Positions 52,406 to 60,093 of a stretch of 64,000 nucleotides of DNA are shown piece by piece (the stretch's first letter is position 1; the number at the start of each line of letters is the position of its first letter). The stretch is from Dehalogenimonas sp. THU2 (GTDB lineage: Bacteria; Chloroflexota; Dehalococcoidia; Dehalococcoidales; Dehalococcoidaceae). The notes under the pieces were generated by a model, which was not told the DNA's origin, searched no databases, and worked only from the letters and a program-made list of their open reading frames with translations. A program made the translations under genes and the position numbers. The stretch lies in the NCBI RefSeq assembly GCF_039749495.1, contig NZ_JBDLLU010000008.1, positions 25,281-89,280 of the forward strand, given 5' to 3'.

Positions 52406-52487
52406 ATAGGTCTCTCCAGTGTAGGAATTTAGCGCCCACGGACATGGGACCGGTAGTATTAAAAATGAAAGAAGGAGGGTAAACACA

Positions 52488-53948
52488 ATGTCCAAGTTCC
52501 ATTCCACGGTTAGCAGAAGAGATTTTATGAAAAGTCTGGGTCTGGTCGGCGCCGGGATTGCATCGTCAACCGCTATTACCCCGAAAGTATTTGATCTGGA
52601 TGAACTAGCTGCGTCTGGGGAAATAAGAAAATACCCCTGGTTTGTCAAAGAAATCGGGTTTAAAAACCCTACGGTCGAAGTCGACTGGAAACTCCTTAAA
52701 TCGTATGACAGTAACAACGTCTATAAATTTACCACCGAAGAAACTGAACAGATGGTTCAGAACCAATTGAATACCATGAAAAAAGGGGTAGCGAATAATA
52801 CACCGGGAATGACTTTGCGCGATTTCGCGGTTCTCGAAGGGTTGAGGACAACGATGCTCTCGGTCCCGTTAACTCGTGATGAACCGAGCTTCAATTATAC
52901 AACCACGGCGCCCTCAAAACCTGCCGGATACACGAGAAAAGATTTGGGCTGGCCCAAGTGGGAGCTTAACCCGGAAGAAAATCTTCGAACATTAGCGTCC
53001 GCAATCCATTTATTCGGTGGCCGTGATATCAGCGCGATAGAAGTTGATGAGGATGTAAAAAAGATATTCTTTTCAAACGCTTCCAATAAAGCTATTCGTT
53101 TCGAAGATATCGATGCTCCGATAGAGACGGCGTCATCCATATCCATTCCCAATAAATGCAAATGGATGGTGGTGTTTACGATTCCCCAATCAAGACTTTC
53201 AGGATTTTCTCATGTGACAACGGGTAAATATGGCGTCTATGGCGGATATTCGGATGCGGCGGTAATGATGACCCGTATTCAGGGATTCATCAGGGCAATG
53301 GGTTGGCTCGCAGTCAATAAAGGAGGAGGGACAGGCAGCCAAATAGCTTCAAACACCGGTTTCGGTGTTGTCGCTGGAAATGGCGAACTCGGCCGATGTG
53401 ACTATGTCCTGTCGCCGAAATACGGGGCACTTATCCGTCTCACTGAGTTTTTCCTTACCGATATGCCGTTGAGTCCCACGCCTCCCATTGATGCCGGGAT
53501 GTGGCGATTCTGTCAGACGTGTAAGAAATGCGGCTCCATGTGCCCTTCTTCCGCGATCAGTCTCGAAAATGAACCGACATGGGAACCATCAGGACCATGG
53601 AACGGAACTGGCAGGAAATGCTATCCAATCAACTATAAACTGTGTTTGCCGTGGCGGGGTATGCCAGGACACGGCGCTGAGGCAGGAACCGGTGGCTGCA
53701 GTCAATGTCAAGTTGCCTGCGTCTTTACCAAACTGAACGACTCATCGATCCATGATGTCATCAAAGGCACCGTAGCCACGACTGGGATTTTTGATAGCTT
53801 TTTCCGCACCATGGACGATGCATTTGGTTACGGGAAAGGCTTCACCTCGCCGATTAATGAAATCTTCTTCAGCCCGGAACAGTGGTGGAACCGTGACCTG
53901 GATAAATTCCCCTTCAAGGGACGGGTCGTAGGCGACGGGTGGGAATAA
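52488..53948 (+). CDS. rdhA: Reductive dehalogenase catalytic subunit RdhA (copy 4)
   Basis: A 486-residue RdhA. The TAT signal is VSRRDFMKSLGLVGAGIA. Clusters are CQTCKKCGSMCP and a second motif with a distant first Cys (YKLCLPWRG...GGCSQCQVACVF), close to the CX12-16CxxCxxxC layout usual for the family. AAGGAGG precedes the ATG. It is more GC-rich than copies 2 and 3 and diverged from them, so it is probably not a recent tandem copy. No rdhB follows. Confidence 0.93.
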   Translation: MSKFHSTVSRRDFMKSLGLVGAGIASSTAITPKVFDLDELAASGEIRKYPWFVKEIGFKNPTVEVDWKLLKSYDSNNVYKFTTEETEQMVQNQLNTMKKGVANNTPGMTLRDFAVLEGLRTTMLSVPLTRDEPSFNYTTTAPSKPAGYTRKDLGWPKWELNPEENLRTLASAIHLFGGRDISAIEVDEDVKKIFFSNASNKAIRFEDIDAPIETASSISIPNKCKWMVVFTIPQSRLSGFSHVTTGKYGVYGGYSDAAVMMTRIQGFIRAMGWLAVNKGGGTGSQIASNTGFGVVAGNGELGRCDYVLSPKYGALIRLTEFFLTDMPLSPTPPIDAGMWRFCQTCKKCGSMCPSSAISLENEPTWEPSGPWNGTGRKCYPINYKLCLPWRGMPGHGAEAGTGGCSQCQVACVFTKLNDSSIHDVIKGTVATTGIFDSFFRTMDDAFGYGKGFTSPINEIFFSPEQWWNRDLDKFPFKGRVVGDGWE

Positions 53949-54112
53949 ACTTCTAGTTCATGCTTTACCAATTGAAAAAGCGATGAAGAAACAGAGATTA
54001 GAAGGGAGGCTATTAAAACGTATTACGCCAAAAACATTTAGCACTATGGTTAGTTTTATTCTCTTACCATAAACATCGTTGACAATAATACCGGTAATAG
54101 AAAGGGAGACCT

Positions 54113-55597
54113 ATGTTTCATTCAACGTTAAGCCGCAGAGATTTTATGAAAGCCCTGGGAGTATCCAGTGCAGGCGTAGGAGTCAGTTCATTAACCCCGA
54201 TTTTCCAAGATTTAGACGAGGCAATGGCTGCTCCTTCCGCAAGTCTTAAAAGACCATGGTGGGTTAAAGAACGAGAAATTGGTAATCCAACGGTTGAAGT
54301 CGATTGGTCTTTAATCAATCGCCATGATAACACCAAAGCGCTCGTGGGTGGAGGATTTGGTCCTATTGTTGGCGCTGAATTGCAGGCAAAATTAAAGGCT
54401 GAAACCAATGCATTGCAGTTATCTGACGTCAAGAATAACACGCCTGGGGCAACCCATAAGGATTGGGCATTGTACTCGGCATGCGGTTCATTTGTTGATC
54501 AATCAGTGATGAACTATGTTCAGGCAACTGCAAATTGGCAGCCTGGCACGGCTCCCCAAGTTTTCACCTGGACCGCTCCGCCTACCCCCGAATATTTCGG
54601 GACCACGCAATTCAAAGGTACGCCCGAGGAAAATTCCAAAATGCTCAGGGCTGCCATGCGTTTTATGGGAGCTTCACAGGTAATGTTTGGGGAACTTGCT
54701 GAACACGAAAGAAAGTTGATATTCACCAAACATAACCGCACGAAAAAAGAAATCGTCTTTGAGAACGTTGAAAAGGGATACGAGACAGATAAAAAACACG
54801 TCGTGCCTGATAAACCTCTTTGGATCGTGTCAGTAGCCATACAGATGTCTAAGGAGCTTTTCCGCCAAGGCAGAAGCCCCCTCCGCACAGCAGCAAACGG
54901 AAGTCGGTATTACCAGTGGAAAGGTGTTCAGGCTAGAACGCAGGCATTTTTGAATGTCTTGGGATATCAGGGCATAGGATATCCAGAGTTTAGCACTGGA
55001 GTGATGCCATCCCAGGCGGATGCGATTCTTTGTGGTTTCTCGGAGGGAGCAAGAAACAACAATGTAACAATTAGTCCGGAATTTGGCACGGTTGTCGGAT
55101 ACTTCAGTCTCCTTACAGATCTACCGCTTGCTCCTAACAATCCGATTGACGCCGGCTATTTTAGGTTCTGTCATACTTGCCGGAAATGTGCTAATGAATG
55201 CCCGACTCAAGCGATTTCTCATGAGTCCGAACCAAATTGGGATATCCCCAAGTCCTCTTTAGCACCCGATAAACCTCCCACCTGGTCAGTCCCCGGGAAA
55301 AAAGTATTCCACACTGATTTACCTTTATGTTTTACTCAATTCGGCCAACACCCGGGGTGTGGTACATGTATGGGAACGTGCACCCATAATGTAAATGGCA
55401 CGGCAGGTATTCACGAGATCGTTAAGGCGACACTATCGACCACTTCGCTTTTCAATGAATTCTTGTGGAGAGCTGACGATACCTTTGGTTACGGTGTTAT
55501 TCCAGTGGAAGACAGAGAAAAATGGTGGGATTACGATTTCCCGACTTATGGGTATAGTACCAATTTGATGTCTCACCACGGTGGTTACAACAAATAG
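54113..55597 (+). CDS. rdhA: Reductive dehalogenase catalytic subunit RdhA (copy 5)
   Basis: A 494-residue RdhA. The TAT signal is LSRRDFMKALGVSSAGVG, and the mature N-terminus is near KRPWWVKEREIGNPTVEVDW. Clusters are CHTCRKCANECP and CFTQFGQHPGCGTCMGTC. GGGAGACCT lies before the ATG. It lies 164 bp after copy 4 and ends just before a strong bidirectional hairpin. It is the last dehalogenase of the island, and no anchor gene follows. Confidence 0.93.
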   Translation: MFHSTLSRRDFMKALGVSSAGVGVSSLTPIFQDLDEAMAAPSASLKRPWWVKEREIGNPTVEVDWSLINRHDNTKALVGGGFGPIVGAELQAKLKAETNALQLSDVKNNTPGATHKDWALYSACGSFVDQSVMNYVQATANWQPGTAPQVFTWTAPPTPEYFGTTQFKGTPEENSKMLRAAMRFMGASQVMFGELAEHERKLIFTKHNRTKKEIVFENVEKGYETDKKHVVPDKPLWIVSVAIQMSKELFRQGRSPLRTAANGSRYYQWKGVQARTQAFLNVLGYQGIGYPEFSTGVMPSQADAILCGFSEGARNNNVTISPEFGTVVGYFSLLTDLPLAPNNPIDAGYFRFCHTCRKCANECPTQAISHESEPNWDIPKSSLAPDKPPTWSVPGKKVFHTDLPLCFTQFGQHPGCGTCMGTCTHNVNGTAGIHEIVKATLSTTSLFNEFLWRADDTFGYGVIPVEDREKWWDYDFPTYGYSTNLMSHHGGYNK

Positions 55598-55613
55598 TCG
55601 TTTATTCAGAGAA

Positions 55614-55910
55614 TCAAATATAATTTTGAGAAAAATGGCTGCCGCCCCAAAGTGCGCGGCAGCCATTTTTCTGAGGTTGATATATAATAGGTTTAGTTTT
55701 ATCGTTCCAAGGCCGTTCCTTTTCAACGACCTCAAACCGCGATTCGTCACCACGATATAGGATGACGTTACCTAAGTTGCCTTTTTGGGTCTTGTAGATC
55801 AGTTCGACGGCGTCCGACCCGAACCACTGCTGGCTGATGACGGTGACCAGAGAATCCGGGATGATACCGCGAATAATAGAGTTCGGCTTCAGTTCTTCCA
55901 GCTTGCTCAT
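55614..55910 (-). pseudogene. SNF2/DEAD-type helicase, N-terminal fragment
   Basis: The minus-strand frame starts MSKLEELKPNSIIRGIIPDS and continues LVTVISQQWFGSDAVELIYK and RFEVVEKERPW, the conserved opening of a family of large SNF2-like helicases. After RPW the sequence loses family character and runs straight through the rdhA terminator hairpin, so the tail is not original. It matches the missing front end of the fragment at 25982-26698 and is probably a severed gene start. Confidence 0.7.
55630..55671. terminator. Bidirectional hairpin terminator after rdhA copy 5
   Basis: A 16-bp perfect stem (55630-55645 with 55656-55671) closes a 10-nt loop. It starts with AAAAA and ends with TTTTT, so it can act on both strands. 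It begins 33 nt after the rdhA stop. Confidence 0.85.
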
Positions 55911-56027
55911 CTCAATCCTCGACTAGCTTAGTGGAGAACATACACCCGAACCTCCAGGTAAATCAGAGAGCTGATGTCATTTGGTTGCCTATTATAATCA
56001 CAAGAATATAAGTTGTATAGAAAAAAA

Positions 56028-56049
56028 GGGCTGGGAATATTCCCAGCCC
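56028..56049 (-). terminator. Terminator for the minus-strand gene cluster
   Basis: The perfect palindrome GGGCTGGGAAT/ATTCCCAGCCC at 56028-56049 is followed on the minus strand by seven T. It lies about 60 nt past the stop of the gene at 56108. Confidence 0.85.
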
Positions 56050-56107
56050 CTTTCTGATTCATTCGCCCTGATTCGCTATTTCATCGTAGCCACCATCCCA
56101 TACGAGG

Positions 56108-56581
56108 TCAGTCCTTAAACTTGGTTATGGCTAAACAAGCGTAGTGCGACCGGTAGTTGTGGATCGGGCTTTCGCCGAAGCCGTTCCAGAAGTCCAGTAG
56201 ATAGCGATTGTAATCTTGGTACTCCTGCTCCCGGACACCTAACAGGCAATCCGCGAAAATCCTGATACAGGCATCCTTGGCTCCCCACAAGACGATGACC
56301 GATGGCGGGATGGATTCTTCACGTTCCATCCTGAACGATTCCACTCTTAGCCTTGCGAGCTTCAAGTTGATAAACCAGAAGTGGCCACCACCGGCGCTAT
56401 GAGAGCCGACGAAGATGTCTTTTCCTTCGAGTTCACTGAGAATTTCCATGAGACGAATTGCCGCTATCGGTTGCTTCCGTCGCAACGGCACCTGGGCAGC
56501 CCTTTGGCCGAGCCTCACCGTCGTTTTCGGTTCCGGCTCCTTAAGTTTGACGCCTTGGAATAGATCAAGCTGACCTGGCAT
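56108..56581 (-). CDS. Hypothetical protein of an integrated element
   Basis: A 157-residue protein starting MPGQLDLFQGVKLKEPEPKT. It has a basic middle (RKQPIAAIRLMEILSELEGK), a Gly/His-rich turn (GSHSAGGGHFWFINL), and an aromatic C-terminus (YQDYNRYLLDFWNGFGESP). No known motif. It is the last gene of a minus-strand cluster that also holds a DnaN-like clamp and ends at a clear terminator. Confidence 0.6.
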   Translation of the reverse strand: MPGQLDLFQGVKLKEPEPKTTVRLGQRAAQVPLRRKQPIAAIRLMEILSELEGKDIFVGSHSAGGGHFWFINLKLARLRVESFRMEREESIPPSVIVLWGAKDACIRIFADCLLGVREQEYQDYNRYLLDFWNGFGESPIHNYRSHYACLAITKFKD

Positions 56582-56642
56582 TTTTTCCTCTCCTTCGGAT
56601 ATTAGGGATGGGGTATCCCTTTGAATCGAGATGATTTATCGA

Positions 56643-56939
56643 TCAAGCTACCAGGACGAGTTGGGCACCGCTTTCGATCCGTTGCAGCTCGTCTGCAACG
56701 GCGCCGTTGGGCAATGACTCGCGTACTGCCTTTATCGAGCTTCGTATATAGTCGATGCGTCCGATACTACTCGTGAGGTGAGCAAGGCGCTCATCGATGT
56801 ACTGCGGGATGTCGGCAATGCCTCTGGCCGCGATAGCCACCAGCCTGGCTTGTTCAAGCGGTTCGGCAGCCTGATCGATGAATTCTTCGACCATGTCCAT
56901 CGCTTCGCTGACTTTGAGAGCACTCCATTTGATAGGCAA
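56643..56939 (-). CDS. Small hypothetical helical protein
   Basis: A 98-residue mostly helical acidic protein (AMDMVEEFIDQAAEPLEQAR, ERLAHLTSSIGRIDYIRSSI). No signal, membrane segment or catalytic motif is seen. It lies between two other unassigned genes of the same strand. It could be a small DNA- or protein-binding accessory factor, but nothing shows it. Confidence 0.55.
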   Translation of the reverse strand: MPIKWSALKVSEAMDMVEEFIDQAAEPLEQARLVAIAARGIADIPQYIDERLAHLTSSIGRIDYIRSSIKAVRESLPNGAVADELQRIESGAQLVLVA

Positions 56940-57022
56940 AGTTACACCTCCATTCGGGCATAGTAGCCCTTCTTATTTGCCGGCATTGATGACCCTGTGC
57001 CGGCGGACAGGGATCCCCTGGG

Positions 57023-57325
57023 CTAATATTCGTCTGGGAATAGAATCGTCGTCGCCGACCGGTCGGCCTCGGTGATAATCCAGATATTGGGCAATCCCGC
57101 GGCCGTGTACGCTGAAAGTAGCCTGAAACCCTGCTTCAGGCTTAGTTCGTTCTCCCGCTTATCAGCCTCATCGAGGTCGCCCCAATCACGTTTGGCATGG
57201 CGGTTCAGGGAGCGTCGCATGAACTCGGCAAACTCTTGATTCTCACCGGCCAGGGCGAAAACTCCCCGGGTGGCCACCACTTGGCCTAATGAGATGGTGG
57301 GATTGGTTACAAGTAGTGCATCCAT
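57023..57325 (-). CDS. Hypothetical plasmid/ICE-type protein
   Basis: A 100-residue protein if started at MDALLVTNP (57325); a longer frame begins at 57376. The core FALAGENQEFAEFMRRSLNR, DWGDLDEADKRENELSL, then NIWIITEADRSATTILFPDE is one I associate with small proteins encoded on conjugative and plasmid-like elements. The role is unknown. It is the gene downstream of the sliding-clamp homolog. Confidence 0.65.
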   Translation of the reverse strand: MDALLVTNPTISLGQVVATRGVFALAGENQEFAEFMRRSLNRHAKRDWGDLDEADKRENELSLKQGFRLLSAYTAAGLPNIWIITEADRSATTILFPDEY

Positions 57326-57497
57326 ATTGTCATCTCTTTCGTTAACTTTATTTCCTTTTGTGATTGGATTGCCCATTCAATCAAAACGAAAGGGGATGTT
57401 CCCGCCGCTTGGGGTAGGAATATCCCCTTACAAAAAGAAAGCACAAAAAGAGGCTGTGACACCTCTTTCTGTGCGGCTGTTTTGCGAGTTCAAGCGT

Positions 57498-58853
57498 TCA
57501 AGTTTCAGACTTGCAGGCTACGGCGACTGGTTCTTTCGCCTTGCTGGGCTTCTTGGCCTTCGGCTTCTCCGCCTTGGTGATGGCCTCGGCTTCGGCGACG
57601 GCTTGGGCGACTTCCTCGGCGGGTACTGGCTCGACTGTCGGTTCCGGCGCGACCGCTTCGGCTGTCTCGGCCTTCGACTCGGCAGGTTCGGCGGGCGGGG
57701 GTGTTTCGGCTTTCGCGGGTTCGGCGGTCTTGGCCGTGTCCGCCGGCTTTTTCCCTTCCGGCAGAAGCATCGGCATGACCACCAGCTCATAGTCCGGCGT
57801 GGTGAAAAGTATCGGCGACCTTGCGTCCTTGACCTTAAGCTCGACCATCCCGCCAGAGGCTCTTAATGCTTCGGCGAGATATCCGCCGTCAAGCCTTACC
57901 TTGATAGGTTCGCCGGTGGTGTCGGCGGGTATCTCCGCCGTCCCCTTGTCGTCGGTGCTAGAGACGACCATCTTGCCGTCTCCGATGATAAGGTCTAAGG
58001 CGTAGGCTTTGACATTGGCGACGACCCTAAGTGAGCTAACCGCCTTCATCGCTTCGTTGGTATCGAAGCTGGCGCGGGTACTTGCTTCGGCGGGTATCAG
58101 CTTCTCATAGTCCGGGAAGCTCCCGCCGCATCCCCGCCACGTGTAGCGGATTAGCTCCGTGTCGAGGACTAGGCTCATGGGGTCTTTGTCGCCGTTCTTT
58201 TCCAGCGACAGCCTTACCCGCCGCGCCCGTCGAAGAGCGCCGGTGACGCCTTTAAGGTCATCGCGGCTAATAAGCACCTGTCCCTCATCCCCGTCGAAAG
58301 GTAGCTTCATCGCGGCGAGTCGGTAGCCATCGGCACTCACTAAGGTGAGCTTGCCGTCTTTCACCTGAAAGAGAACACATTGGAGAATGGGGCGGGCGGT
58401 CTCATCCGAGGTGAAGGGCAGTACCCTTGAAAGGGCGTCCGATAGCTCCGTCGCGCCGAGGTTGGGGCTGACCGAGTTCGAGGGGCTTACCCTGATGTCG
58501 CACAGGGTAAGGGGTGTCTTTTCGCCGACCCAGGCCATGTGTTCGAGGTAGCTGGTATTGGCTCCGCAGACCACCTTAAGGCATTTTCCGGCGACCCGCG
58601 ATACGCTGGCATCGCCGTTAGACGGGACTATCTTGACGATATTCGACCCGCCTAAAGACTTAAGATAGGTGAGAAAGCCTTTCCGCCCGATTGTAAGGTC
58701 AAGAAGCATCGCCCTTTCGGCGAGTGTTCTCGATAAGGCGTTGACCAGTACCGCCTTGTGCGCTAAAAAGCCCTGACCTGAACGCTTGCCCTCGATATTC
58801 AGTTGTTCGATTGTCCGACCCCCTCTTGCTATCCGATAGGTGGGCAACTCCAT
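57498..58853 (-). CDS. Sliding-clamp (DNA polymerase III beta) homolog with long low-complexity tail
   Basis: A 451-residue DnaN-like protein. Clamp motifs are ARPILQCVLFQVKDGKLTLV, SADGYRLAAMKLPFDG, GSFPDYEKLIP, and the C-terminal groove strand FTTPDYELVVMPMLLPEG. After residue about 370 comes an 80-residue Ala/Glu/Pro/Lys tail (PAESKAETAEAVAPEPTVEP and KAKKPSKAKEP) absent from normal clamps. The first domain is short. It would encircle DNA and tether partners, here for an integrated element rather than the chromosome, since its neighbours are element-type genes. Confidence 0.78.
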   Translation of the reverse strand: MELPTYRIARGGRTIEQLNIEGKRSGQGFLAHKAVLVNALSRTLAERAMLLDLTIGRKGFLTYLKSLGGSNIVKIVPSNGDASVSRVAGKCLKVVCGANTSYLEHMAWVGEKTPLTLCDIRVSPSNSVSPNLGATELSDALSRVLPFTSDETARPILQCVLFQVKDGKLTLVSADGYRLAAMKLPFDGDEGQVLISRDDLKGVTGALRRARRVRLSLEKNGDKDPMSLVLDTELIRYTWRGCGGSFPDYEKLIPAEASTRASFDTNEAMKAVSSLRVVANVKAYALDLIIGDGKMVVSSTDDKGTAEIPADTTGEPIKVRLDGGYLAEALRASGGMVELKVKDARSPILFTTPDYELVVMPMLLPEGKKPADTAKTAEPAKAETPPPAEPAESKAETAEAVAPEPTVEPVPAEEVAQAVAEAEAITKAEKPKAKKPSKAKEPVAVACKSET

Positions 58854-58880
58854 CGGCTTCGCCTAGTAGTAAGCTATCGG

Positions 58881-59720
58881 CTACCCGCAATTCGCTGGCA
58901 TAGCCGAAGCTCCCACTGTATTAGTTGCGAAATTGGCCTGTTTTGTGACATCCGAAAACAGAGATTGTTGTTCACGGCGCCGGAAACGGCAGAGAGATTG
59001 GCGCTCCGTTTCATCTAAAGGCAACCCATCCCGCCGCTTTTCGGCGATGGCGATTAGCCTGTCGGGACATTGGAGTAAGAAGGTGCTGGCATCCAGCCAG
59101 GCATCGAGGTCCAACGCCCTGTCATCGGCAATTAGATCGCCGAGTTCGGTAGTGTTGCCTTCATCGTCTATGACCGGCCTGTTGAGACTATCGAGCTTGA
59201 CCGCTTTGGGACAAGCCGCAAACAGCCAGTCCTCTTTACACTTCCGCCGCTGTGCCTTGCTACAGTCCCCGCAGGTAAGGCCGTTGTCTATCCGGTAACG
59301 CTTCCGCCAATACAGGGCTTGGGCGCGGCTGGCGATACGGTACATCGCCGCTTCGGTGAACGGATGGTGGCCGTTATGCCGTTCCACATCGGCAAGGGTG
59401 ATGATGATGTCGTGAAGAAGGTCATCCCGTTCATCCGGCTTGGCCTTACCGCTGAACTTCGATGCTATGGTATAGAATGTAAGCCAGTTGCCGGAAAGAT
59501 GATCGTAGCCGTTGCCGAAGATATTGGCTTGCTTTGGCCTTGAGCTTCGATTAGACTTGAAACCACGCAAGGCGCTTGTCTTAGTGGTCCGACAGGTGGC
59601 GACCTTTCCGCACCATCGGCAAACGCCTTGCCTTTCTTTTAGCACCCATACCCTATGACACCGGCTACAGAAGCCCCCAGGCCGGTTCTGTTCCCCCGCT
59701 ACTGTTACGCTTGAACTCAC
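58881..59720 (-). CDS. Sigma-like or DNA-binding zinc protein of an integrated element
   Basis: A 279-residue protein. The N-terminal zinc ribbon is FCSRCHRVW with CRWCGKVATC. A helical region follows that resembles sigma-70 region 2 (DERDDLLHDIIITLADVERH, MYRIASRAQALYWRKRYRID), then a Cys cluster CGDCSKAQRRKC and C-terminal helices (DRLIAIAEKRRDGLPLDETE). It may be a transcription factor for the element. It lies 27 nt upstream of the clamp gene, so they are cotranscribed. The sigma resemblance is weak. Confidence 0.5.
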   Translation of the reverse strand: MSSSVTVAGEQNRPGGFCSRCHRVWVLKERQGVCRWCGKVATCRTTKTSALRGFKSNRSSRPKQANIFGNGYDHLSGNWLTFYTIASKFSGKAKPDERDDLLHDIIITLADVERHNGHHPFTEAAMYRIASRAQALYWRKRYRIDNGLTCGDCSKAQRRKCKEDWLFAACPKAVKLDSLNRPVIDDEGNTTELGDLIADDRALDLDAWLDASTFLLQCPDRLIAIAEKRRDGLPLDETERQSLCRFRRREQQSLFSDVTKQANFATNTVGASAMPANCG

Positions 59721-60093
59721 GCTTTCCCCCTTTCGGGCAAGCGTTCAGGTCAAGGCTTTTCGTGTTCAGTTGTTAAGGTGCGTTTTGCGTGTTTTTCCAG
59801 CTTCATTGTCAAACAAAAAGTCATTTTGAACACTCCGAAGAACTAGCTGTATTTACGCCCTCTCCACCGTGGACTGTTTGACAAACGGAGAACAAATCAC
59901 ATCCAAGTTTGAATTTTCGCATAGGGACGTCTGCGAGTAAGACAAACATTAACTGGATGAACACTCTCTACTTGGGATCGGAAACATGTATTGCTTCATA
60001 AAAGCCCTTCGGTCTACAATGCTAAGGAGTTCTTGCGCTGTATACGGATCAGGCTACATCGGATTAACTTACATACACAGTAGGAGGTCTAAA
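59721..60093. other. Divergent intergenic region
   Basis: No gene is seen in 373 bp between the minus-strand element genes and the ATPase. It should hold promoters for both sides. AGGAGG at 60082-60087 is the ATPase ribosome-binding site. Confidence 0.5.

Noticed and set aside
57270..57866. 198-codon plus-strand frame
   Set aside because: It is the antisense reflection of the low-complexity tail of the clamp homolog and of the neighbouring gene.
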